Below are positions 1-5,398 of a stretch of 5,398 nt of DNA, piece by piece. Under the pieces are notes generated by a model. The model saw nothing but the letters and a program-made list of their open reading frames with translations, had not been told where the DNA came from and did not search any database. The stretch comes from Planctomycetota bacterium. Lineage in GTDB: Bacteria; Planctomycetota; PLA2; JAEUHO01. The stretch lies in the NCBI GenBank assembly GCA_029213105.1, contig JARGNS010000274.1:1-5398 (forward strand). The letters run 5' to 3'. The position numbers and the translations under genes were made by a program. The first letter of the stretch is position 1. Every line of letters begins with the position of its first letter.

Positions 1-11
1 GCGCCGGTCCG

Positions 12-1130
12 ATGCCCGCCCGGCCGCGACCGCCCCTGCTCGCCTTCGTCCTCGCCCTCGCCGGCCTCACGGCCCTGGCGCTCGAGGCCCGTGCCGACGA
101 TCCCTCACCGGCGCGTCCGGCCCGCGGCCGCCACCTCGACCTGCAGATGGACCGCTACGCCCACGACTTCGGCTTCGTCAAGCAGGACGACATCCGCACG
201 ACGACCCTGACCTACACGAACGCCAGCAACCGCGTCGTCAAGGGCATCAAGGCTCGCGGCGAGTGCGGCTGCAGCGTGCTCAAGGCCTCCCACGAAGAGC
301 TCGCCCCCGGCGCCAAGGGCACGCTCCAGGTCGAGTTCAACACCTACACCCTCGGCGGGCGCATGCGCAAGCGCGTGCGGATCACATCCAAGGACTACCG
401 CCGCGGCGAGATCGTCATCGACCTCGACATCCGCATCATGGCGGGCCTTGTCGTGCGCCCCCCCGGCGTCTCCTACCGCGAGGTCCCCCAGGAGTCCCTG
501 CCGGTCAAGTCCTTCTACCTGCGCTGGTACGAGGGTCACGGCCAGCCCTTCGAGGTCACGTCCGTCACCGTGCCCGGCTACGAGGACACGTTCACCACGA
601 GCATCCAGCCGTGGCGGGACCTGAAGGACCCGAAGTGGCAGGGCTGGCAGGTCGACGTGCAGATGGCCAAGAAGCTGCCCCTCGGGAACTTCTCGGCCGA
701 GGTGCTCGTCCGCACGACCCACCCCGAGCGCGCACGCCTGACGCTGCCGCTCAACGGCAACGTCGTCGGCAAGCTCTGGATCCAGTCGCGTGCGTTCAGC
801 TTCGGCACGGTGCGCATGCCGTCCGACAAGCGCTCGAGCCTCAAGCTCAAGCCCTACAAGAAGGACGTCGTGCTGAAGAATCCGCGCACGGTGTCGCGCA
901 AGGGCAAGGTGATCGTCGAGGTGATGCCCGACCCCTACATGGCCAAGGCAGGCATGTGGAAGCTCGTGGCCCGCATCGCCCCGAACGCGCCGGCAGGTCC
1001 GCTGGATGACGAAGTCATCGAGCTCCACACCGGCGTCCCCGGGGAAGAGATCGTGCTCTTCAAGGTGCGGGGCGAGATCCGCGCCGCCGAAGGCGCGGCA
1101 TCACCGAAGGGGACGACCGATGGCCGCTGA
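12..1130 (+). CDS. Exported DUF1573-domain protein
   Basis: A 372-residue protein. Residues 1-28 look like a Sec signal peptide: Arg at 4 and 6, a hydrophobic core at about 9-24, and an ALEARA-DD cleavage-like site near 28. There is no lipobox Cys, so a soluble periplasmic or secreted location is expected. Residues about 45-127 match the DUF1573 pattern: an HDFGFV opening (51-56), alternating beta strands, the family CGC motif (GECGCS, Cys85 and Cys87), then a G-x-L-x-V-E-F strand. DUF1573 has an immunoglobulin-like, ASPM/SPD-2/Hydin-type beta fold with no known enzymatic activity. Residues about 250-356 open with a similar pattern (FSFGTV, 262-267) and may be a second, degenerate beta-sandwich without the cysteines. 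The start is chosen because it gives a complete signal peptide. No ribosome binding site can be judged with only 11 upstream bases. The 3' end overlaps the next gene by 11 bases. The biological role is unknown. Confidence 0.88.
   Translation: MPARPRPPLLAFVLALAGLTALALEARADDPSPARPARGRHLDLQMDRYAHDFGFVKQDDIRTTTLTYTNASNRVVKGIKARGECGCSVLKASHEELAPGAKGTLQVEFNTYTLGGRMRKRVRITSKDYRRGEIVIDLDIRIMAGLVVRPPGVSYREVPQESLPVKSFYLRWYEGHGQPFEVTSVTVPGYEDTFTTSIQPWRDLKDPKWQGWQVDVQMAKKLPLGNFSAEVLVRTTHPERARLTLPLNGNVVGKLWIQSRAFSFGTVRMPSDKRSSLKLKPYKKDVVLKNPRTVSRKGKVIVEVMPDPYMAKAGMWKLVARIAPNAPAGPLDDEVIELHTGVPGEEIVLFKVRGEIRAAEGAASPKGTTDGR
1106..1113 (+). promoter_or_regulatory. Ribosome binding site deciding the start at 1120
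   Basis: The purine run GAAGGGGA ends six bases before the ATG at 1120, inside the 3' end of the DUF1573 gene. It supports the 1120 start over the in-frame ATG at 1006, which lies deep inside the upstream gene. Confidence 0.6.
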
Positions 1131-1626
1131 CGGACCCGCCCCGGCGCGCAGGCGCGAGCCGCGCGCCGAGCGCCCGCGCAAGAAGAAGGGCAAGACGATT
1201 GCCTTGATCCTGCTGCTCTTCCTGGGCGCCCCGGCCGCCGGTGCGGCCTGGTACTTCATGCAGCCCGCCGAGAGGCAGCAGCAGATCCAGGACAAGCTGC
1301 CGGAGGGCTGGCAGGACCGCGCCGTCAAGGCGGGCATCTGCATCGGCGTGCTGTTCGTGCTCGCCAAGATCGTCCTGCCCCTGCTCCACGGCGCGGCCGG
1401 CGGCTTGGGGCGTGCACTCGCAGCCATGCGCACCAAGCCGACGTGGTTGCGCGTGGTGCTGTTTCCCATCGAGCTGATCCTGTGGATCCTGTTCACGGTG
1501 GCGCGGCTCGGCCGCGCGGCCGATGCCGTGGCCATCGTCGGGCTGTGCGCGCTCTTCCTGATCCTGGTCGTACGGATCATGAAGCCCGAGCTGCTCGCCG
1601 AGTACCTGCCGGCCATCGTCAAGTAG
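1120..1626 (+). CDS. Small four-helix integral membrane protein, unknown function
   Basis: A 168-residue protein that I do not assign to a family. A basic cytosolic-type N-terminus (residues 10-25, rich in Arg and Lys and ending RKKKGK) precedes a first hydrophobic segment at about 26-47. A polar stretch follows with QQQIQDKLPEGWQDR (53-67). Further hydrophobic segments lie at about 70-90, 110-128 and 134-154, and a short tail ends LPAIVK. By the positive-inside rule the N-terminus is probably cytoplasmic. No catalytic motif or metal-binding pattern is visible. The ATG at 1120 is preferred because it has a good ribosome binding site and overlaps the upstream stop by only 11 bases, typical of translational coupling. 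The frame stays open back to an ATG at 1006, but that would overlap the DUF1573 gene by 125 bases. It sits between the exported DUF1573 gene and aguB, 15 bases before the latter. A role beside the DUF1573 protein or in transport is possible but unproven. Confidence 0.8.
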   Translation: MAADGPAPARRREPRAERPRKKKGKTIALILLLFLGAPAAGAAWYFMQPAERQQQIQDKLPEGWQDRAVKAGICIGVLFVLAKIVLPLLHGAAGGLGRALAAMRTKPTWLRVVLFPIELILWILFTVARLGRAADAVAIVGLCALFLILVVRIMKPELLAEYLPAIVK

Positions 1627-1630
1627 GAGG
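1625..1630 (+). promoter_or_regulatory. Shine-Dalgarno of aguB, overlapping the upstream stop
   Basis: A perfect AGGAGG begins inside the TAG stop codon of the membrane-protein gene and lies 11 bases before the aguB ATG. The overlap supports coupled translation from one mRNA. Confidence 0.7.
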
Positions 1631-1641
1631 GCTGCGCGCCC

Positions 1642-2517
1642 ATGAGCGACCTGCCGCCCACCTTCCGCCTCGGTCTGGTGCAGACCCATGCCGACGAGGA
1701 CCCCGCCTCGAACGTCGAGCGCACGCTGGCCCTGATCGACGAGGCGGCCGACCGGGGCGCCGAGGTCGTCGTGACGCAGGAGCTCTTCGCGTCGCGCTAC
1801 TTCTGCCAGACGGAAGACGACGCGCACTTCGCCCTGGCCGAGGAAGTCCCCGGCCCCCTCACGGCCCGGCTCGCCGCGCTGGCCCAGGCCCGCGGCATCG
1901 CGATCGTGGGAAGTCAGTTCGAGAAGCGCGCACCGGGCCTGTTCCACAACACCGCGGCCGTGCTCGACGTGGACGGCTCCCTCGCCGGGCGCTATCGCAA
2001 GATGCACATCCCGGACGACCCGCGCTTCTTCGAGAAGTTCTACTTCACGCCGGGTGACCTCGGCTTCCAGTCCATCGACACCCAGGCCGCCCGGCTGGGC
2101 GTGCTCGTCTGCTGGGATCAGTGGTACCCGGAAGCCGCACGCCTCACCGCCATGGCCGGCGCCGAAGTACTCCTCTACCCGACGGCCATCGGCACCTGGA
2201 CGGGCGAGCGCGAGCTGCAGCCCGCCCAGCATGACGCCTGGCGCACGATGCAGCGCTCCCACGCGATTGCCAACGGCGTCTACGTCGCCGCGGTCAACCG
2301 CATCGGCCGCGAGGGCGAGCTCGAGTTCTGGGGGCGCTCCTTCGTGGTCGCCCCCGACGGCACCGTCATCGCGGAGGCGGGCACCGAGGAAGAGGTCCTC
2401 GTGGTGGAGTGCGAGCGCGCCGCCATCGACACGGCCCGCGAGGGCTGGCCGTTCTTCCGCGACCGCCGGGTGGACGCCTACGACGACCTCGGCAAGCGCT
2501 GGCGCGACGGCGACTGA
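1642..2517 (+). CDS. aguB: N-carbamoylputrescine amidase
   Basis: A cytoplasmic enzyme of the carbon-nitrogen hydrolase (nitrilase) superfamily. It hydrolyses N-carbamoylputrescine to putrescine, CO2 and ammonia, the last step from agmatine to putrescine. The protein has 291 residues, a normal length for the family. The Glu-Lys-Cys triad is visible: Glu47 in VVTQELFAS, Lys120 in YRKMHIPDDP, and Cys157 in GVLVCWDQWYPEAAR. The signature that separates this subfamily from other nitrilases, MHIPDDP followed by EKFYFTPGD (121-139), is present. Further support comes from the TAIGTWTGE segment (181-189), the AVNRIG strand (217-222) and a GRSFVVAPDG turn (231-240). The ATG at 1642 follows a perfect Shine-Dalgarno, and residues 7-14 (TFRLGLVQ) form the expected first strand, so the start is secure. 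It is 15 bases after the membrane-protein gene and 2 bases before aguA, whose product makes its substrate. Confidence 0.96.
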   Translation: MSDLPPTFRLGLVQTHADEDPASNVERTLALIDEAADRGAEVVVTQELFASRYFCQTEDDAHFALAEEVPGPLTARLAALAQARGIAIVGSQFEKRAPGLFHNTAAVLDVDGSLAGRYRKMHIPDDPRFFEKFYFTPGDLGFQSIDTQAARLGVLVCWDQWYPEAARLTAMAGAEVLLYPTAIGTWTGERELQPAQHDAWRTMQRSHAIANGVYVAAVNRIGREGELEFWGRSFVVAPDGTVIAEAGTEEEVLVVECERAAIDTAREGWPFFRDRRVDAYDDLGKRWRDGD

Positions 2518-2519
2518 CC

Positions 2520-3575
2520 ATGACGCAGCCCCCCGACCCCACGCCCCGCGGCCGCGGCTTCCGCTGGCCCGCCGAGTGGTGGCCCCACGAAGCGACGTTG
2601 CTCGCGTGGCCCCACGACCCCACGACGTTTCGCAGCGGCCTCGAGCCCGTCGAGGACGCCTTCGCCGCGTTTGCCGCCGTGGTCAGCCAGGGTGAGACCG
2701 TGCACATGCTCGTCGCCGACGAGGCCATGGCCGAGCGCGCGATCCCCAAGCTGGAAGCCGCCGGCGCCCAGGATGTACTCCTGCACCTGATCCCCACGGC
2801 GGACGTCTGGTTCCGCGACTACGGGCCGATCACGCTCATCAAGCCCAAGGGCAAGAAGAAGACGCTGCGCCTCTCGATGGACTTCACGTTCAACGCCTGG
2901 GGCGGCAAGTACGAGGAGTTGCTGGCCGACGACACCATCCCCGTGCAGATGCAGCCGGCGCTGGGCATCGAGCTCTTGAGCACCGACTTCGTACTCGAAG
3001 GGGGCAGCATCGAGGGCGATGGCGAGGGCACGATCCTCACGACCGAGCAATGCCTGCTGCACCCGAACCGCAACGGCGACTGCAGCCGCGAGGAGATCGA
3101 GGAGATGCTCTCCATGTTCCTCGGCGCGAAGAAGGTCCTGTGGCTGGGCGAGGGCGTGGCGGGCGACGACACCGACGGGCACATCGACGACATCACGCGC
3201 TTCGTGGCGCCGGGCAAGGTCGTGACGGCCGTCCAGCCGGACACGAGCGACCCGGATCATGCGCCGCTGGCCGCCAACCTCGAACGCCTGCGCGGGATGA
3301 CGGATGCCGCGGGGCGCGAACTCGAGGTGATCGAGCTGCCGATGCCGGACCCCCTGTTCGATGCGGACGGCGCGCGCCTGCCGGCGAGCCACGCGAATTT
3401 CTACATCAGCAACCACGCGGTGTGCGTGCCGATCTTCGGCTCGAGCACGGACGACAAGGCCATGTCGATCCTCGGCCCGTGCTTCCCCGAACGCGAGCTG
3501 GTCGGCATCCGCTGCGAGGACGTGGTGCAGGGCCTCGGCACCCTGCATTGCATCAGCCAGCAGGTGCCGCGCTAG
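2520..3575 (+). CDS. aguA: Agmatine deiminase
   Basis: A cytoplasmic enzyme of the agmatine deiminase / Porphyromonas-type peptidylarginine deiminase family (guanidine-modifying pentein fold). It converts agmatine and water to N-carbamoylputrescine and ammonia through a cysteine thiouronium intermediate. The protein has 351 residues, close to family length. Visible family marks, in order, are FRWPAEWWPHEATLLAWPH (14-32), WFRDYGP (97-103), FNAWGGKY (124-131), LEGGSIEGDG (159-168), the DDTDGHIDD block with His221 and Asp223, and the C-terminal HCISQQVP with the predicted nucleophile Cys344. The usual GGGNIHCITQQ context reads GLGTLHCISQQ here, a mild divergence. The ATG at 2520 puts the PAEW motif at the usual distance from the N-terminus. 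Upstream in-frame starts from 2409 would run through aguB. It lies 2 bases after the aguB stop with no strong Shine-Dalgarno, so translation is probably coupled to aguB. Product and substrate relations with AguB strongly support the call. Confidence 0.96.
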   Translation: MTQPPDPTPRGRGFRWPAEWWPHEATLLAWPHDPTTFRSGLEPVEDAFAAFAAVVSQGETVHMLVADEAMAERAIPKLEAAGAQDVLLHLIPTADVWFRDYGPITLIKPKGKKKTLRLSMDFTFNAWGGKYEELLADDTIPVQMQPALGIELLSTDFVLEGGSIEGDGEGTILTTEQCLLHPNRNGDCSREEIEEMLSMFLGAKKVLWLGEGVAGDDTDGHIDDITRFVAPGKVVTAVQPDTSDPDHAPLAANLERLRGMTDAAGRELEVIELPMPDPLFDADGARLPASHANFYISNHAVCVPIFGSSTDDKAMSILGPCFPERELVGIRCEDVVQGLGTLHCISQQVPR

Positions 3576-3642
3576 GCAGGCATCCGAGTCCCGCGTCCCG
3601 GGGGCCGCGCGCGCAAGGAGGCCGCAGGCGGACACACGTGCG

Positions 3643-3759
3643 ATGCACCGCACGGGACCGCCCCTGCAGGGAAGCATCTGCGTGCACGGCTCGCCTGCGT
3701 GGACCGAACAGACCGGCAGCCCCATGAACGTGCCCGCCGGCGGAGGCGTCAACCCGTAG
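3643..3759 (+). CDS. Possible 38-residue small protein or C-terminal gene remnant
   Basis: An ATG-initiated frame whose TAG stop directly abuts the hairpin starting at 3760. About 33 of 38 codons end in G or C, while first and second positions are clearly lower, the same periodicity as the real genes here. The peptide contains one Cys, one Trp and many Gly and Pro, and ends VPAGGGVNP. It has no signal peptide, no membrane segment and no family that I recognise. Evidence against it is an AAGGAGG at 3615-3621 that is 21 bases from the ATG, too far for normal initiation. It could instead be the decayed C-terminus of a lost gene or chance open frame in GC-rich DNA. The minus strand is also open here with the same third-position column, so the direction is not settled by composition alone. 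Confidence 0.2.
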   Translation: MHRTGPPLQGSICVHGSPAWTEQTGSPMNVPAGGGVNP

Positions 3760-3798
3760 GGGCGGCCCAGGCGTCGCTGCGACGCCGTGTGGCCGCCC
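3760..3798. terminator. Compound hairpin between convergent genes, likely terminator
   Basis: Two nested perfect inverted repeats are present: outer arms GGGCGGCC (3760-3767) with GGCCGCCC (3791-3798), and inner arms GGCGTCGC (3770-3777) with GCGACGCC (3779-3786) around a single central T. The few bases between the arms can partly pair, giving one long bulged stem with a small apical loop. It lies 21 bases beyond the stop of the minus-strand gene and 184 bases beyond aguA, so it fits best as the terminator of the minus gene and could serve both directions. No U-tract follows on either strand, so it is not a classical intrinsic terminator. A transcript-stabilising or pausing hairpin is the alternative. 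Confidence 0.55.
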
Positions 3799-3819
3799 GC
3801 GAACCGCCCGGACCGACGG

Positions 3820-4899
3820 CTACTTGCCGTCGCCCTCCTGGGCGTCCTCGTCCGCGAGCTTCTTCGCCTCCTTGGTGAGCAGCGCGCGGCCCGCCTTGTA
3901 CGCGCGCACCCAGTTGCGCAACAGCTGCGCGTAGGCGGCCGAGGAGTCCCCGTCGTAGCGCTCGGCCGCCAGCCGTGCCTTGCGCAAGGCCACCAACAAC
4001 TTCTCCGCGGGCTCGCGCAGCAGATGATCTGCGGGGAGCTCGTCGATCTCCTCGGCGATGTGGACTTCCTGCCAGGCCTGCATGGCACCGGCCAGCACCT
4101 GCAGCGCGAGCATCTGCTCGCGCAGGGTGTCGCGCGTCGTGTCGATCAGCTTCTGGCTCTGGGCAATCTTGTCGGCGCGCTCCTTGAGTTCGTCCTCGCG
4201 CGCCTGGCAGTTGCGGCACTCGCCGATGCGCCAGCCCCAGCCGAGGCGGTAGCGCCGCATCAGGCCCCAGTACGAGTTCAGCTCGTAGCGGCGCGAGCGC
4301 AGGCTCACGCCCTGGCGGTAGACGACCCCACGGTGCCAGCGGCGGTACGGCAGGCCGTAGCCCGTGTACACGCTGTCGTAGACGCGGTTGCCGCTCGTCT
4401 CGAGCTTGCCGCCGCGATCCCGCAGCACGACCTGGTTGTAGCGGCTGTAGGCGCCGTGCAGCTCCGTGATCAGCCCGCCGAGCTCGCGCACGAACGTCGA
4501 CCACGACTCGGGCTTCACACGCTCGGCCGTACCGCGCTCGGGCAACCAGTACTTGCGCTTCATGAGCCGATCGATGCGCGAGCTCATGCGACGGGCCCGC
4601 GGCTTCAGCACCGCGTTCCAGACCTCGTAGACCGCCTTGTTCGTGCCGTCCTTGGGCGGCGGGCGCTCGTGCTCGCGCACCCACTCGTGGAACGACTTCA
4701 GGTAGGCGATCGGATCCTCGGCCTCCGCCTCCTTGGCTAGATGCTCCTCGGTGAGCTCGGCCAGCGGCGAGGGCGTCCCGCTCTTCGGCGTCTCCTTCGC
4801 GGGGGCCTTCTCCGGCTCGTCTTCGCCGTGGGCCGGCGGCGGTGCGCCCAGGAGGGCGAGGATGAGGAACGCGGGCAGCAGGGTCATCGAACGCGGCAT
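3820..4899 (-). CDS. Exported protein of unknown function with Tyr/Arg-rich core and CxxC
   Basis: A 359-residue protein that I do not recognise. Residues 1-25 form a clear signal peptide: Arg3, a hydrophobic core at 6-19, and cleavage after AHG at 25. There is no lipobox Cys. A charged, Pro/Lys/Glu-rich linker (26-60) follows, then a mixed domain with WVREHER (73-79) and many basic residues. Residues 151-226 hold about 10 Tyr, 15 Arg and 4 Trp, including YGLPYRRWHRG (181-191) and LGWGWRIGEC (219-228). Cys228 and Cys231 form a CxxC, the only cysteines in the protein. Residues about 232-360 are predicted helical by eye, with heptad-like charged stretches (232-280) and a final charged tail. The ATG at 4897-4899 has an AGGAGA on the minus strand about four bases upstream. 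The gene is monocistronic here, convergent with aguA and divergent from coaB. The CxxC could bind metal or heme or form a disulfide, but no CxxCH heme motif is present (CRNCQ). Confidence 0.85.
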   Translation of the reverse strand: MPRSMTLLPAFLILALLGAPPPAHGEDEPEKAPAKETPKSGTPSPLAELTEEHLAKEAEAEDPIAYLKSFHEWVREHERPPPKDGTNKAVYEVWNAVLKPRARRMSSRIDRLMKRKYWLPERGTAERVKPESWSTFVRELGGLITELHGAYSRYNQVVLRDRGGKLETSGNRVYDSVYTGYGLPYRRWHRGVVYRQGVSLRSRRYELNSYWGLMRRYRLGWGWRIGECRNCQAREDELKERADKIAQSQKLIDTTRDTLREQMLALQVLAGAMQAWQEVHIAEEIDELPADHLLREPAEKLLVALRKARLAAERYDGDSSAAYAQLLRNWVRAYKAGRALLTKEAKKLADEDAQEGDGK

Positions 4900-4903
4900 G
4901 GCT

Positions 4904-4909
4904 TCTCCT
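4904..4909 (-). promoter_or_regulatory. Shine-Dalgarno of the unknown exported-protein gene
   Basis: On the minus strand this reads AGGAGA and lies four bases before the ATG at 4899-4897. It fixes that start, which is also the one that gives a complete signal peptide. Confidence 0.7.
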
Positions 4910-4991
4910 GACCTATCAACGCTACCCGAGGCTGCGCGGCACGCTCGAACCGGCCGGTGCGTCCGGCTTCGGCCGCCCGTACTCTCTGCCC
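4910..4991. promoter_or_regulatory. Divergent intergenic region, presumed promoters
   Basis: The short space between the minus-strand exported-protein gene and the + strand coaB gene must carry both promoters, unless coaB is read from further upstream. I see no convincing -35/-10 pair or operator palindrome. No Shine-Dalgarno precedes the coaB ATG; a weak TACTCT at 4980-4985 is too close to the start for a normal leader and would imply a nearly leaderless transcript. Only the location is supported. Confidence 0.35.
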
Positions 4992-5398
4992 ATGGCGAAG
5001 ACCCGATCCGCGCTGCAGGGCCGAACCGGGGTCATCACGTCGGGGCCGACCCGCGAGCATCTGGACGACAGCCGCTTCCTGAGCAACGCCTCCACGGGCC
5101 GGATGGGCCACGCCCTCGCCCGCCTGGCCGCACGCCGCGGCGCCCAGGTGGTCCTGATCCAGGGGCCCTGCGCCCTGCCGGCGCTGCCCGGCGTCGTGAC
5201 CGTCCCGATCGTCTCCACCCAGGACCTGCTCGAGGCCACGCGCGCGGAGGCCGCCGGCGCCGACGTCGTCCTGTTTGCCGCCGCCCCCTCGGACTTCCGT
5301 CCCCGCCGGCGCGCCCAGGGGAAGCCGGGCCGCGAGAAGACAGGGTCGATGACGCTCGATCTCGTGGCCACCCCGGACGTCGCCGCGCGGGGCGGGCG
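4992..5398 (+). CDS. coaB: Phosphopantothenate-cysteine ligase, partial (3' end outside window)
   Basis: An open frame of 135 complete codons runs off the window end. It matches the N-terminal part of the CoaB (DNA/pantothenate metabolism flavoprotein C-terminal) domain, which joins 4'-phosphopantothenate to cysteine in coenzyme A synthesis in the cytoplasm. Visible marks are GVITSGPTRE (13-22), the nucleotide-binding SNASTGRMG (31-39) with Asn32 matching the functional Asn of E. coli Dfp, a Rossmann-like ARRGAQVVLIQGP (47-59), an AAAPSDFRP (96-104) corresponding to the usual AAVADYRP, and LDLVATPDV (122-130). The lysine motif, normally KIKK, is replaced by a looser KPGREK (111-116). The family start lies directly before the GVITSGPTRE strand, so no N-terminal CoaC decarboxylase domain is fused here: it appears to be a stand-alone CoaB. 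The ATG at 4992 lacks a Shine-Dalgarno, and the frame is open further upstream but without a nearby ATG or GTG in frame. Confidence 0.87.
   Translation, partial: MAKTRSALQGRTGVITSGPTREHLDDSRFLSNASTGRMGHALARLAARRGAQVVLIQGPCALPALPGVVTVPIVSTQDLLEATRAEAAGADVVLFAAAPSDFRPRRRAQGKPGREKTGSMTLDLVATPDVAARGG

Noticed and set aside
105..1028. 307-codon minus-strand open frame opposite the DUF1573 gene
   Set aside because: The + strand carries a signal peptide and the DUF1573 cysteine motif, so the antisense frame is a shadow.
1006..1119. N-terminal extension of the membrane protein to the ATG at 1006
   Set aside because: It would overlap the DUF1573 gene by 125 bases and add a non-hydrophobic Arg/Ser-rich stretch. 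The ATG at 1120 has a good ribosome binding site.
1060..2262. Long minus-strand open frame opposite the membrane-protein gene and aguB
   Set aside because: It is antisense to confidently identified genes, with low-complexity His/Arg/Gly/Ala-rich translation typical of GC-rich shadow frames and no family motif.
2409..2519. N-terminal extension of aguA to upstream in-frame starts
   Set aside because: The extension lies inside aguB and reads as Arg-rich filler. The family N-terminus begins shortly before the PAEW motif, which fits the 2520 start.
3662..3671. Palindrome CCCTGCAGGG in the convergent gap
   Set aside because: It is short, has no loop and is not placed near a start or stop codon. 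Ten-base GC palindromes are expected by chance in this composition.
3734..3743. Palindrome CCGCCGGCGG just before the hairpin
   Set aside because: It is a chance GC palindrome with no loop and lies within the possible small reading frame.
2478..4088. 536-codon minus-strand open frame opposite aguA and into the exported-protein gene
   Set aside because: It runs antisense through the whole of aguA and overlaps the end of the real minus-strand gene in another frame. The length is explained by scarcity of stop codons in GC-rich DNA.
3787..4740. 317-codon + strand open frame opposite the exported-protein gene
   Set aside because: It has no ribosome binding site or motif, whereas the opposite strand has a signal peptide and a Shine-Dalgarno. 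It also starts inside the terminator-like hairpin.

Overview
The window is a very GC-rich bacterial chromosome segment with strong G/C preference at third codon positions and tightly packed genes. It shows no mobile element, tRNA, rRNA or CRISPR signal. A lipidless, exported DUF1573 protein together with large exported proteins of unknown family suggests Planctomycetota or a similar high-GC Gram-negative lineage. This assignment is an inference from gene content and composition, not a proof.

Left block (12-3575, + strand): four genes in one direction with overlaps or very short gaps, so probably one operon. They are an exported DUF1573 protein (12-1130), a small four-helix membrane protein of unknown function (1120-1626), N-carbamoylputrescine amidase aguB (1642-2517) and agmatine deiminase aguA (2520-3575). 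AguA and AguB act in sequence: agmatine to N-carbamoylputrescine to putrescine. They complete the arginine-decarboxylase route to polyamines, or allow use of agmatine as a nitrogen source. The link to the two envelope proteins is unexplained.

Middle (3576-3819): a 244-base gap between convergent genes. It holds a possible 38-codon reading frame (3643-3759) whose stop codon directly abuts a strong compound hairpin (3760-3798). The hairpin lies 21 bases beyond the stop of the minus-strand gene and is the best terminator candidate in the window.

Right block: on the minus strand, 3820-4899 encodes a 359-residue exported protein of no recognised family, with a Tyr/Arg/Trp-rich centre, a CxxC motif and a helical C-terminal half. 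Divergent from it, on the + strand, a gene starts at 4992 and runs off the window end. It is the N-terminal part of a stand-alone phosphopantothenate-cysteine ligase (CoaB) of coenzyme A synthesis. The 92 bases between these two starts must hold the promoters for both.

The enzymes are ordinary and well supported. No clearly new defence or mobile system is visible. The less explained parts are the two unrecognised envelope proteins, the gene order joining DUF1573 to agmatine catabolism, and the small reading frame with its hairpin.
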